Assembly: GCF_021109255.1 (NCBI RefSeq)
Contig: NZ_JAJODG010000001.1
Reading direction: 5' to 3' (one strand)
Length of the DNA: 64,000 nt
Source of the DNA: Merdimmobilis hominis
Lineage (GTDB): Bacteria; Bacillota; Clostridia; Oscillospirales; Ruminococcaceae
The translations under genes and the position numbers were made by a program. Below, one piece after another: positions 1-7,479 of this stretch. The notes beneath the pieces were generated by a model. It made no database searches. It saw nothing but the letters and a program-made list of their open reading frames with translations, and was not told the DNA's origin. Positions within the stretch are counted from its first letter, which is position 1; the number at the start of each line of letters is the position of its first letter.

Positions 1-2
1 TT

Positions 3-665
3 ACCAAGAACACCACCTACACCTATGATTTGAACAACAAGGGCAATTATGAGGTGTTTCCCCTGAGCGAAGGGGACGGCTCCTATTCCGTAAAGGTGTT
101 TGAGAATGTTTCGGGCAACAAATATGCCCAGGCCTACAGCACCACCTTTTCAGTGACCTTAAAAAACAATTTCACCCCATTTTTGTATCCCAACCAGTAT
201 GTGGATTTCAACGCCGACAGCAAGGCGGTGAAGAAGGCTGCTGAACTGGCCAGCCCCACCGGCGACCAGTTGGAGACCATCGCCAATGTGTACAATTTTG
301 TCATCAACAATGTCACCTATGATGACGCCAAAGCCGCCACGGTCAGTTCTGGGTACCTGCCAAAGGTGGATTCGGTGCTCTCTTCCGGCAAGGGCATCTG
401 CTTTGACTATGCAGCCTTGATGACCGCTATGCTCCGCAGCCAGGGGATCCCCACCAAATTGGTAGTGGGCTACACCGGCGACCTGTACCACGCATGGATC
501 AACACCTATATCCCCAATGTGGGCTGGGTGAACAACATGATCTACTTTGACGGCACCAGCTGGAAGCTGATGGACCCCACCTTTGCCTCCAATGGCAAAT
601 CCAGCCCGGAAATCATGAAGTACATCGGCGACGGCCGCAACTACCGCAGCAAATACACCTATTAA
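3..665 (+). CDS. Transglutaminase-like domain protein (5' end outside window)
   Basis: The reading frame is open from the window edge (first full codon at 3), so the N-terminus is missing. The visible 220 or so residues end in a transglutaminase/protease-like fold with a Cys-His-Asp triad: Cys in GKGICFDYA, His in LYHAWINTY and Asp in KLMDPTFA. Secreted transglutaminase-like proteins of this kind usually act on cell-surface proteins; the substrate here is unknown. The gene lies 25 bp upstream of a GspF/PilC gene and heads the visible part of a pilus-like operon, so a role at the envelope is an inference from context. An alternative TTG at 30 exists, but the upstream frame is clearly coding-like. 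Confidence 0.8.
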   Translation, partial: TKNTTYTYDLNNKGNYEVFPLSEGDGSYSVKVFENVSGNKYAQAYSTTFSVTLKNNFTPFLYPNQYVDFNADSKAVKKAAELASPTGDQLETIANVYNFVINNVTYDDAKAATVSSGYLPKVDSVLSSGKGICFDYAALMTAMLRSQGIPTKLVVGYTGDLYHAWINTYIPNVGWVNNMIYFDGTSWKLMDPTFASNGKSSPEIMKYIGDGRNYRSKYTY

Positions 666-690
666 CCTGCCAAAAAAGGAGCCTGAATGC

Positions 691-1752
691 ATGGTGACCC
701 AACGGCCCGCTGCAACCAAAAAAACATTGCCAGCCCAAGAACTTTCTGCTTTTTGCCTGCAAATGGCCCTCCTTCTGCGCTCCGGCATCCCGGCGGGGGA
801 AGGCGCGTCCATCCTCTGTGAGGATGCGGCGGAATCGGAGCGGGAATGGCTCTCCCCCCTAGCGGAACGGCTGGATTTGGGGGAGCCCTTTTTCTCCAGC
901 CTGGAACAGGCGGGGAGGTTCCCACAGTACTTGGTGGACATGTGCCGCATTGGCGAGACCACCGGCCGGCTGGACGACGTCCTCTTTGAACTGTCCCGCT
1001 ATTACACCAAAGAAGAAGATCTGAAAAAAACCATCAAAAGCACGGTGGCCTATCCCGCGGTGATGCTGGTGATGATGGCCGCAGTGGTATTTCTGCTGCT
1101 GACCAAGGTCCTGCCCATTTTCCAGCAGGTGTTCCAGCAGCTGGGGGCAGTGATGTCCCCAGTGGCCCAGGGCCTCTTGTCGGCTGGGAGCTGGCTGGGC
1201 CGGTTTTCCGCTGCGGGGGTTGGCATCCTGGCCGCCGCGCTTCTAGGTGTGTGGCTTTACAGCCGCACCCAGGCGGGAAGGGCAGCCTTTGCCCGGTGGT
1301 CCGCCGCCAGCTTCGGCTGGAAGAAATTCGCCACGCTCAGCGCTATGCGGCGCTTTTCCTCGGCCATGACCATGACCTTGAAAAGCGGCCTTGACTTGGA
1401 TGAATCCATGGAGATGACCGCCCGGCTGGTGGACTATCCCCCCATGCGGCAGAAGGTGGAAGAATGCCGCCGCTGGATGGACGAAGGCCAGGCCTTTGAA
1501 GAATCCATCGCCAAGGCGGGGATCTTGCCCGCCATGTATTCCCGGATGCTGGGCGTCGGGGTGCGGACCGGCCAGCTGGACACGGTGATGGAGGAGATCT
1601 CCCGCCGGTGCGATGAGCAGCTGGACGACCTCCTCTCCCGGGCCATCGGGGTGGTGGAACCGGCCATGGTGGCGGTGCTCTCCATTGTCATTGGGCTCAT
1701 CCTAATGACGGTGATGCTCCCGCTGATGGGGGTTATGTCCTCCATCATCTAA
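691..1752 (+). CDS. Type II secretion/type IV pilus platform protein, GspF/PilC family
   Basis: This 353-residue protein has two T2SF domains, roughly residues 18-140 and 215-345. Hydrophobic segments lie near 112-140, 170-188 and 320-348, the usual topology of the inner-membrane platform on which pilin-like subunits are assembled. Motifs GETTGRLDDVL and GVRTGQLDTVM are the two repeated T2SF signatures. The ATG at 691 follows an AAAGGAG site. It lies between the transglutaminase gene and a run of small single-pass proteins and is followed 1.7 kb later by pilT, so it belongs to a type IV pilus-like machine. The matching assembly ATPase (PilB/GspE) is not in the window and may lie upstream. Confidence 0.9.
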   Translation: MVTQRPAATKKTLPAQELSAFCLQMALLLRSGIPAGEGASILCEDAAESEREWLSPLAERLDLGEPFFSSLEQAGRFPQYLVDMCRIGETTGRLDDVLFELSRYYTKEEDLKKTIKSTVAYPAVMLVMMAAVVFLLLTKVLPIFQQVFQQLGAVMSPVAQGLLSAGSWLGRFSAAGVGILAAALLGVWLYSRTQAGRAAFARWSAASFGWKKFATLSAMRRFSSAMTMTLKSGLDLDESMEMTARLVDYPPMRQKVEECRRWMDEGQAFEESIAKAGILPAMYSRMLGVGVRTGQLDTVMEEISRRCDEQLDDLLSRAIGVVEPAMVAVLSIVIGLILMTVMLPLMGVMSSII

Positions 1753-1845
1753 TCCGAATTTGACAGCCGAGGTCCCGGGGCGGTCTGCCTTTGGGGTCCC
1801 GGCTGCTGCTGTTGGGGAGGGGTTCCCCAAGTTGGGAGGAATTGT

Positions 1846-2160
1846 ATGAAGGCACAGGGAAAATGGCTGGGCTATCTGGTGCCGGTGGGCACCTTTCTGA
1901 TCTTGGCGGCGGCACTGTGGTATGGCATGGGGGACTTACAGGCCCGCAACGCCGAGGAGGGGGTCCGGGTGACCGAGCAGGCCATCCGCCGGGCGGCAGT
2001 CCAGTGCTATGCCATCGAAGGGGAGTACCCTCCCTCCCTGGAATATTTGAAAGAAAACTACGGCATTGAGGCAGGGGAGTATGTGGTTCATTACACGGTG
2101 ATCGCCTCCAACCTGATGCCGGATATCACCGTCTTCGCCCTGGAGGACGGGGAGGAATAG
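1846..2160 (+). CDS. Pseudopilin-like single-pass membrane protein
   Basis: A 104-residue protein with one hydrophobic segment at about residues 10-27. It is followed by an amphipathic helix and a segment (CYAIEGEYPPSLEYLKENYGI) resembling the start of the globular part of GspG-type pseudopilins, where a Tyr-Pro-rich stretch follows the N-terminal helix. A classical G/F-T-L-x-E prepilin site is not obvious, so processing is uncertain. A GGAGG precedes the ATG. It sits between the GspF-like gene and another small membrane protein and probably contributes to the same pilus-like fibre or its anchor; that role is inferred. Confidence 0.6.
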   Translation: MKAQGKWLGYLVPVGTFLILAAALWYGMGDLQARNAEEGVRVTEQAIRRAAVQCYAIEGEYPPSLEYLKENYGIEAGEYVVHYTVIASNLMPDITVFALEDGEE

Positions 2161-2178
2161 GAGGAGAGGCTTTTGGAG

Positions 2179-2667
2179 ATGAAAAAACAAACCCATATCG
2201 CCGACCTGCTGTTCACCTTGGCGCTGTTTCTGGTGTTTGCCGCGTCGGCGGTGATGGCACTCCTCTTTGGGGCCAATGTGTACCAAAACACCGTCCGCCA
2301 GATGGATGAAAACTACAACCAGCGCACCTGCCTTGCCTATGTGGCCAACCAGGTGCGGCAGCACGATGCCGCCGGGAGGGTCTATCTTTCAGAGATCACC
2401 GGCCAGCCCGCTTTGATTCTGGAGGATGGGGACGGGGATGGCCGGTACTTCACCGCCATCTACTGGTATGAGGGTTCCCTGCGGGAGCTGTACACTGCCA
2501 AGGACAGCGGCCTCACTGCCGCCGACGGGGTAGAGCTCCTGACTTTGACCGCCTTTTCGATGTGGGAGGAGGACGGCCTGCTCCGGGTGGAGGCCATTGG
2601 CCCCCAAGGGGAGAAATTGGGGCTCACCCTGTCTCTGCGCTCTATGAAAGGGGGAGAGGACCGATGA
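2179..2667 (+). CDS. DUF4860-like pilus-operon membrane protein
   Basis: About 162 residues with one N-terminal membrane segment (residues 9-33) and an extracytoplasmic remainder. The layout matches the DUF4860-type proteins found in clostridial pilus operons, but that assignment is from memory of the family. I chose the ATG at 2179 over the TTG at 2173 because GGAGAGG at 2163-2169 is well spaced for it. Its stop codon overlaps the next ATG (ATGA), indicating translational coupling. A minor pilin or pilus-assembly role is likely from position. Confidence 0.6.
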   Translation: MKKQTHIADLLFTLALFLVFAASAVMALLFGANVYQNTVRQMDENYNQRTCLAYVANQVRQHDAAGRVYLSEITGQPALILEDGDGDGRYFTAIYWYEGSLRELYTAKDSGLTAADGVELLTLTAFSMWEEDGLLRVEAIGPQGEKLGLTLSLRSMKGGEDR

Positions 2668-3089
2668 AAACCAAGAACAAATCCAGCCTCTTCCTCATGG
2701 AATTGATTGTGGCCATCTTTTTCTTCGCCGCATCGGCGGCGGTCTGTATCAGCATCTTTGTGGGAGCCCACAAAACCAGCAGCCGAAGCGTGGATTTAAG
2801 CCAAGCTGTGTTCCTCGCCCAATCGGCGGCGGAAACGGTGAAGGCCAGCCCGGAGGGCTGGCAGCGGCTGGAATACCTCACCCCAACTGGAGAAGGACAG
2901 GCGGTGGTGGAGTATGATAAAGATTGGCGGCCCATCTCCGGCTCCCCCTCCGGCGCCGTCTACCGGATGGAGCTGCTGGACCAAGGGGATGGCTCCACCC
3001 GCATCACTGTGAAAAAAGGGGAGGAAACCCTCTTCTCCATCGAAGCGGTGCCCCTGCATCGGGAAGGAGGGGGCGGATTTGGCCAGTGA
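2664..3089 (+). CDS. Prepilin-like protein with N-methylation-type helix
   Basis: 141 residues. The N-terminus is a short basic leader (MKTKNKSSLFLM) followed by ELIVAIFFFAASAAVCI, which looks like a type IV prepilin helix with Glu at the +5-like position, although the leader peptidase site is not canonical. The rest is a soluble beta-rich domain. The ATG overlaps the stop of the preceding gene and the next gene starts inside its end, so the three genes are coupled. Likely a minor pseudopilin. Confidence 0.6.
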   Translation: MKTKNKSSLFLMELIVAIFFFAASAAVCISIFVGAHKTSSRSVDLSQAVFLAQSAAETVKASPEGWQRLEYLTPTGEGQAVVEYDKDWRPISGSPSGAVYRMELLDQGDGSTRITVKKGEETLFSIEAVPLHREGGGGFGQ

Positions 3090-3468
3090 GAAACGCTATC
3101 CCATCGGCAGCGCCTCCATCGTCATGGTGTTTGTGGCCGTCTGCCTCACCGCCCTCTCCTCTCTGTCCCTGGTGTCTGCCAAAGCGGATTTAAAGCTGTC
3201 GGAAAAGACTGCCCAGGCCGTAAACGTCTACTATGAGGCGGACGCCAAAGCCGCCCGGGAGGTCAACGCAGCGGAGGGGGATGCCGTCAAACTGGAACAG
3301 ATGGGCTGGCAGCGGCAGGAGGGCACCCTGCAAAAAGAGTTCCCTTTGGATGACCGGCAGGCCCTGCGGGTGACCCTGGCCGCCCTCACTTTGGAGGTGG
3401 AGGAATGGCGGGTGGTCATCACCAAAGAATGGGTGGGGGACGACAGCCTGGACGTCTGGGTCCCTTAA
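3079..3468 (+). CDS. Small membrane-anchored pilus-operon protein
   Basis: 129 residues starting from TTG at 3079, with GGAGGGGG about 7 bases upstream, overlapping the end of the previous gene by 11 bp. One membrane segment (about residues 11-30) is followed by a helical stalk rich in Ala, Asp and Glu and a small C-terminal domain. I do not recognise a named family. Size, topology and coupling to prepilin-like genes suggest a PilX- or pseudopilin-like component. There is no in-frame ATG that would give the membrane segment, which supports the TTG start. Confidence 0.55.
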   Translation: MASEKRYPIGSASIVMVFVAVCLTALSSLSLVSAKADLKLSEKTAQAVNVYYEADAKAAREVNAAEGDAVKLEQMGWQRQEGTLQKEFPLDDRQALRVTLAALTLEVEEWRVVITKEWVGDDSLDVWVP

Positions 3469-3496
3469 GCAACAGCAAGCGAAAGCAGGTGTATCT

Positions 3497-4558
3497 ATGG
3501 ATATTCAACAGATTTTATCCGGCGCGGTGAAAAGCAAGGCGGCCGATATCTTCCTGGTGGCCGGCCTTCCCCTCTCCTATAAGATCAACGGGCAGATCCG
3601 CCATCAGAACGAGGAGAAACTGACCCCCGCACAGACCAATGAATTGATTTTAGCCATCTATGGCCTTTCCAAGGGCCATTCCCCCAACCATCTGCTGGAA
3701 CACGGGGATGACGACTTTTCCTTCTCCCTGCCCGGGCTTTCCCGGTTCCGGGTCAGCACCTATAAACAGAGGGGTTCCCTGGCTGCGGTGATCCGGGTGG
3801 TCAACTTTGAACTGCCGGATTACAAGGACTTGGGCATCCCGGATAATGTGATGCGCATAGCGGGGATGACCAAGGGCTTTGTGCTGGTCACCGGCCCGGC
3901 GGGCAGCGGCAAATCCACCACTTTGGCTTGTATCATTGACGCCATCAACACAACCCGGGATGTCCACATCATCACCTTGGAGGACCCCATCGAATACCTG
4001 CACCGCCACAAAAAGAGCGTGGTAAGCCAGCGGGAGGTCTCCACCGACACCGACAGCTACGAAGTCGCCCTACGGGCGGCGCTGCGCCAGGCGCCGGATG
4101 TGATCCTGCTGGGGGAGATGCGGGACTATGAGACCATCAAAACCGCCATCACCGCAGCGGAGACAGGGCACCTGGTCATCTCCACCCTGCACACCATCGG
4201 GGCGGCCAAGACCATCGACCGGGTGATCGACGCCTTCCCGCCCAACCAGCAGCAGCAGATCCGGGTGCAGCTCTCTATGACCCTGCAGGCTGTGGTCTCC
4301 CAGCAGCTGGTGCCCACAGTGGACGGCCAGGTGGTCCCCGCCTGTGAGGTGATGTTCCTCAACAACGCCATTCGCACCATGATTCGGGAATCCAAGGTCC
4401 ACCAGATGGACACGGTGATCCAGACCTCATCGGGCGAAGGGATGATCACCATGGACAGCTCCCTCCTGGGCCTCTGCCAGCAGGGGAAGATCACGGCGGA
4501 GACAGCCCTTCATTTCTCCACCAACCCCGAGCTGATGCAGAAGCGGCTGCGGATGTAA
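3497..4558 (+). CDS. pilT: PilT-family retraction ATPase
   Basis: 353 residues, the normal PilT length. Visible motifs are Walker A GPAGSGKST (133-141), the Asp box around HIITLEDPIEY (157-167), Walker B VILLGEMRD (202-210), the His box GHLVISTLHT (224-233) and an AIRNLIRE-type motif, here AIRTMIRE (291-298), which is characteristic of PilT rather than PilB. It is a cytoplasmic hexameric ATPase that would power pilus disassembly. It closes the operon, 28 bp after the last small gene. A PilT and a GspF homologue in one operon point to a retractable type IV pilus rather than a pure secretion system. Confidence 0.92.
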   Translation: MDIQQILSGAVKSKAADIFLVAGLPLSYKINGQIRHQNEEKLTPAQTNELILAIYGLSKGHSPNHLLEHGDDDFSFSLPGLSRFRVSTYKQRGSLAAVIRVVNFELPDYKDLGIPDNVMRIAGMTKGFVLVTGPAGSGKSTTLACIIDAINTTRDVHIITLEDPIEYLHRHKKSVVSQREVSTDTDSYEVALRAALRQAPDVILLGEMRDYETIKTAITAAETGHLVISTLHTIGAAKTIDRVIDAFPPNQQQQIRVQLSMTLQAVVSQQLVPTVDGQVVPACEVMFLNNAIRTMIRESKVHQMDTVIQTSSGEGMITMDSSLLGLCQQGKITAETALHFSTNPELMQKRLRM

Positions 4559-4621
4559 CCCCAAATTGGCCACCTCATTTTTGGAAGATGCCACAATTTC
4601 TGGCAGCTGGCAAAAATAGGT

Positions 4622-4650
4622 TTGAATTTTGGGGCGGTATCGCATATAAT
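4622..4650 (+). promoter_or_regulatory. Promoter of the 96-residue hypothetical gene
   Basis: TTGAAT (4622-4627), a 17-bp spacer and a perfect TATAAT (4645-4650), followed by GGGAGG and the ATG at 4691. Confidence 0.75.
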
Positions 4651-4690
4651 AAGGGAGTATGGAACGATTTTGAAACGGGAGGAATAAAAA

Positions 4691-4981
4691 ATGCATGTTG
4701 TTGACACCGTACATAAGACCGAGCTGGACACCGATTACAACGGCTTAATTGATTTTATGGTCAAAGGACGCCAGGTTGACCTGTACCTGCCCAAGGAGAA
4801 AACCGACTCCGACGGGTACCTGACCTGGGATGTGGAGCACTGGACCAGCGTGGACGGCCGGCGGTTTATCCGCTGCTATTCCCTGAAGGGCCGTGTCCTG
4901 CGGGATTCCACCAGCCACAACACCTATGATATGAAAAACGACTTCCACCCTGAGGAAGCTGAAAAAGTCTGCCTGAGCTAG
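4691..4981 (+). CDS. Hypothetical protein, 96 residues
   Basis: A small, charged, soluble protein without signal peptide or membrane segment; I do not recognise a family. It has its own near-consensus promoter, a good Shine-Dalgarno site and an intrinsic terminator directly behind it, so it is a genuine single-gene transcription unit. The sequence is rich in Asp, Tyr and Trp (LTWDVEHWTSVDGRRFIR) with beta-strand character. Confidence 0.7.
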   Translation: MHVVDTVHKTELDTDYNGLIDFMVKGRQVDLYLPKEKTDSDGYLTWDVEHWTSVDGRRFIRCYSLKGRVLRDSTSHNTYDMKNDFHPEEAEKVCLS

Positions 4982-4998
4982 TATTGCGACAGAAAAAG

Positions 4999-5035
4999 AG
5001 GCCCCCGGCATCTGCCGGGGGCCTTTCGTTTTTCT
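4999..5035. terminator. Intrinsic terminator between convergent genes
   Basis: Perfect 12-bp stem AGGCCCCCGGCA/TGCCGGGGGCCT with a 2-base loop, followed by a T-rich run on the + strand. It separates the hypothetical gene from the convergent YbjQ-family gene. Confidence 0.85.
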
Positions 5036-5042
5036 TGGCTTT

Positions 5043-5360
5043 TTAGATGACCACTGCAGTTCCGGAGACGCTGACCATTAGCATCCCGTTGTCAGAGCCG
5101 AGGATTTCATAGTCCACATCCACCCCGACAACGGCATTGGCACCCTTTTGCTGGGCGCGGCCACACATCTCCTGGATGGCTTCTTCCCGGGCGGCCTGGA
5201 GTTCTTCTTCATACCCCTGGCTGCGGCCGCCGAAGATGTTGCGGATCCCCGCGCCGATGTCCCGGAACATGTTGATTCCAGTGATTACCTCGCCAAAGAC
5301 AACCCCTTTGTAATCCAAAATCGGGCGGCCGTCCACATTGTTTGTTGTTGTGACAATCAT
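5043..5360 (-). CDS. YbjQ/UPF0145 family protein
   Basis: 105 residues, the usual size of the YbjQ (DUF74, putative heavy-metal-binding) family. Seen are the family-type N-terminus TTTNNVDGRPI, the central VVFGEVITGINMFRDIGAGIRN and the C-terminal GANAVVGVDVDYE and VSVSGTAV stretches. Members form ring-shaped pentamers in structures, but their function is not settled. The start at 5360 is fixed by AGGAGG just upstream. It is transcribed towards the terminator at 4999. Confidence 0.85.
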   Translation of the reverse strand: MIVTTTNNVDGRPILDYKGVVFGEVITGINMFRDIGAGIRNIFGGRSQGYEEELQAAREEAIQEMCGRAQQKGANAVVGVDVDYEILGSDNGMLMVSVSGTAVVI

Positions 5361-5439
5361 TGTTCTGCCTCCTTGCCTATAGCCTCTGCGTTCCCCATCA
5401 GTATAGCAGAGATCAGGCTGGAGAAGAAGGAATTTTTTC

Positions 5440-6303
5440 TTACAATTGAACGGCTTTCTTTTGTTTTTTCTTCTGATACATGGCCCGGTCCACCCGGTCC
5501 AGAAACTGGGATAGGGTATCGGTTTGAGGATCAAAGGTTGCCGTGCCGATGCTGACGCTCACCGATACTGGCTGATCCCCCCGCCGGAAGGGAAAGAGGT
5601 CGATGTCCTGTTTCAAGGCGTCGCATCGCCGCTGGACACAGGGAAGGTCCTCTCCGGGGAAGATGGTCAGAAATTCATCCCCGCCAAACCGGGCGGACCA
5701 GTTTTCCCCACCGTCGGTATGCCTGCGCAGCAGGGCCACAATCTGTAGGATGACCTCATCTCCAAAGGTATGGCCATACAGATCGTTGATCTGTTTAAAG
5801 TTGTCAATATCCACCATAGCGGCGCACAGGCTGCGGCCGGTGTCCCTTGCCTCCTGTAGATTGCGCCGCAGCCGGAGTTCCAAGGTGTTTTTATTATATA
5901 AGCCGGTAAAGGAGTCGGTGGAGGCCAGGTTCCCCAGCTCCAGCAGGATGTCAGGGATATTGCCGCAGTTGGAGCAAACGGCCTGGAAATCGCCTCCAGG
6001 GCCGGCGATTTCTTTCTCCAATTCCAGCACCATGGGCTGGCAAAGGCAGGTGATGGGAACGGCGATGAGCAGCTTCGCCTTTTGGTCCCGCAATTCCACT
6101 TTGGCTAGCTGCCGCCGCTGGAGCTGGGATTGCCGGGCAAGGCCTTCAGTGGGATCCCCATGGCAGGCCAATAAGACCAGCTTCCCTTGGTCCAAGCGGT
6201 AGGAGAGGCCGTTTTGAGGGTCGACGAGGCGAAAATTGTCAAAAATCCGGCAGAGATCGCTTTGGCCGGAGAATATCCGGCCCAGATCTTCCAATTCAAA
6301 CAT
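5440..6303 (-). CDS. GGDEF-domain diguanylate cyclase
   Basis: 287 residues. About 120 N-terminal residues of unclear sensor function contain three Cys (one in TCLCQP, two in VCSNCGN), followed by a GGDEF domain (about 125-285). The active-site loop RFGGDEF is intact, so cyclic di-GMP synthesis is likely. The usual RxxD inhibitory site before the GGDEF loop is absent (GENW is found there). The Cys pairs could bind a metal or sense redox state, which is speculation. It is transcribed divergently from an XRE gene, sharing a palindromic control region at 6445-6465. Confidence 0.88.
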   Translation of the reverse strand: MFELEDLGRIFSGQSDLCRIFDNFRLVDPQNGLSYRLDQGKLVLLACHGDPTEGLARQSQLQRRQLAKVELRDQKAKLLIAVPITCLCQPMVLELEKEIAGPGGDFQAVCSNCGNIPDILLELGNLASTDSFTGLYNKNTLELRLRRNLQEARDTGRSLCAAMVDIDNFKQINDLYGHTFGDEVILQIVALLRRHTDGGENWSARFGGDEFLTIFPGEDLPCVQRRCDALKQDIDLFPFRRGDQPVSVSVSIGTATFDPQTDTLSQFLDRVDRAMYQKKKQKKAVQL

Positions 6304-6436
6304 AACGGCAGCACTCCTTTACAACACATCTCGATACAGGAAGAGGGGACTTTCTGCGGCAGGTCCAGCGGGGAAGGGAATTTTCCCTTGCTTTCTCGAA
6401 AATCCGACTTGGGAAGAAAATAAAGGAAAAAAGGAC

Positions 6437-6490
6437 CGGATAATTTGACATTTACTAAATGTCAATATTGTATATAGTATAACATATACT
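6437..6490. promoter_or_regulatory. Divergent promoter/operator with perfect palindrome
   Basis: Bases 6445-6465 are a perfect inverted repeat, TTGACATTTA-C-TAAATGTCAA, so a TTGACA -35 element lies at each end. On the - strand it is followed after 17 bp by TATCCG (6437-6442), a weak -10 for the GGDEF gene. A second inverted repeat AGTATA-ACA-TATACT lies at 6476-6490 in front of the XRE gene. This arrangement suits autoregulation by the small XRE protein. Confidence 0.6.
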
Positions 6491-6526
6491 GTTACTGTTG
6501 GCAATTGTAATGTCAAGAGGTGCAGT

Positions 6527-6775
6527 ATGTTCATCAATAAGACCAGTGATGGCAAGAACAACATCTGCGGAAAACAGGTTGCACGGCTTCGCAAACGTAT
6601 GACTCCTAAAGTCTCCCAACGGGCGCTGGCAGAAATGCTTCAGGTGGCAGGGCTGGACATCGATAAAAATGCGATCCAGCGGATTGAAAGCGGTCAGCGC
6701 TTCGTCACAGATATTGAACTGATGGCATTGGCTCATGTTTTAAACGTGGATGTAAAGGACTTGTTGCAAAACTAA
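6527..6775 (+). CDS. XRE-family DNA-binding protein
   Basis: 82 residues consisting almost entirely of a helix-turn-helix of the Cro/C1 type: VARLRKRMTPKVSQRALAEML, then the recognition-helix region DKNAIQRIESGQRFVTDIEL and the closing ALAHVLNVDVKDLL. It has an AGAGGTGCAGT ribosome site before ATG 6527. It lies behind a palindromic operator shared with the divergent GGDEF gene and probably represses one or both. Confidence 0.82.
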   Translation: MFINKTSDGKNNICGKQVARLRKRMTPKVSQRALAEMLQVAGLDIDKNAIQRIESGQRFVTDIELMALAHVLNVDVKDLLQN

Positions 6776-6837
6776 AGTGGGGATACCACTGGGTCTGGCC
6801 GCTGAATAAACGGCTGGACAGGATTCACCAGTAAAAA

Positions 6838-6866
6838 TTGCTTTTTTTTCTTCCTGCTGGTATAAT
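6838..6866 (+). promoter_or_regulatory. Promoter of the 85-residue hypothetical gene
   Basis: TTGCTT (6838-6843), 17-bp spacer, perfect TATAAT (6861-6866). Confidence 0.65.
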
Positions 6867-6960
6867 GGTCACGTTGTGGCTGTTATGCTTTTTTTATTGC
6901 TGCGCCGGTATCTTTGAGTAGCGGGCCTGAGCCGGGCTGACAGTGGAAAGGGAGATTGTT

Positions 6961-7218
6961 ATGGGAAAGGTTGAGTTTGACTTTCGCGGTGTGGATTTTT
7001 TCCAGAGCAAGAACAAATTGAGCGGAAGCCTGGGGAATTTCCGCTATATGATGATCCCCGATGGGGACGGTATCCAGGTGTACACCTACGAGACCTACTG
7101 TTTTGAGGTTGCACCCAAACTGGCGGAAACCCGGGTGGAGATGAGCGACCAGGGCTTGCAGGGGGCAGGGGAGTGGCTCAACGCTCAATATGAAGCCTAT
7201 CTCACTGCCCACCGGTAG
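6961..7218 (+). CDS. Hypothetical protein, 85 residues
   Basis: Small soluble protein of unknown family, rich in aromatic residues (DFRGVDFFQSKNKL, FRYMMIPDGDGIQVYTYETY). The ATG at 6961 is preceded by AAAGGGA at suitable distance; the upstream in-frame GTG at 6943 is less likely. It has its own promoter and lies upstream of tRNA-Gly. No function can be assigned. Confidence 0.6.
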   Translation: MGKVEFDFRGVDFFQSKNKLSGSLGNFRYMMIPDGDGIQVYTYETYCFEVAPKLAETRVEMSDQGLQGAGEWLNAQYEAYLTAHR

Positions 7219-7259
7219 CGGGCCATGGAAAAAGTAAAAATTCTGTCGATGAAATTGGG

Positions 7260-7288
7260 TTGACTTTTTCCAAAATTTGATGCATAAT
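7260..7288 (+). promoter_or_regulatory. tRNA-Gly promoter
   Basis: TTGACT (7260-7265), 17 bp, CATAAT (7283-7288), ending 11 bp before the tRNA. Confidence 0.65.
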
Positions 7289-7299
7289 AATATAGCAAT

Positions 7300-7373
7300 G
7301 CGGATGTAGTTTAGTGGTAAAATATTAGCTTCCCAAGCTGAGGTTGCGGGTTCGATTCCCGTCATCCGCTCCA
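7300..7373 (+). tRNA. tRNA-Gly, anticodon CCC
   Basis: Acceptor arms GCGGATG/CATCCGC with encoded CCA, D-arm with AGTGGTAA, anticodon loop TTCCCAA (anticodon CCC) and T-loop TTCGATTC are all visible. It is followed immediately by a terminator. Confidence 0.95.
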
Positions 7374-7380
7374 AAAAGTT

Positions 7381-7414
7381 CTGCGTAAACAAGTCTTTGT
7401 TTACGCAGTTTTTT
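7381..7414 (+). terminator. tRNA-Gly terminator
   Basis: Perfect 12-bp stem CTGCGTAAACAA/TTGTTTACGCAG around a 4-base loop, followed by TTTTTT. Confidence 0.9.
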
Positions 7415-7479
7415 CTATACCCGCCAAATCGCAGAGACAAATGGACAAAAGGTTGAAGATGTGCCGGAAAGGAAATACC

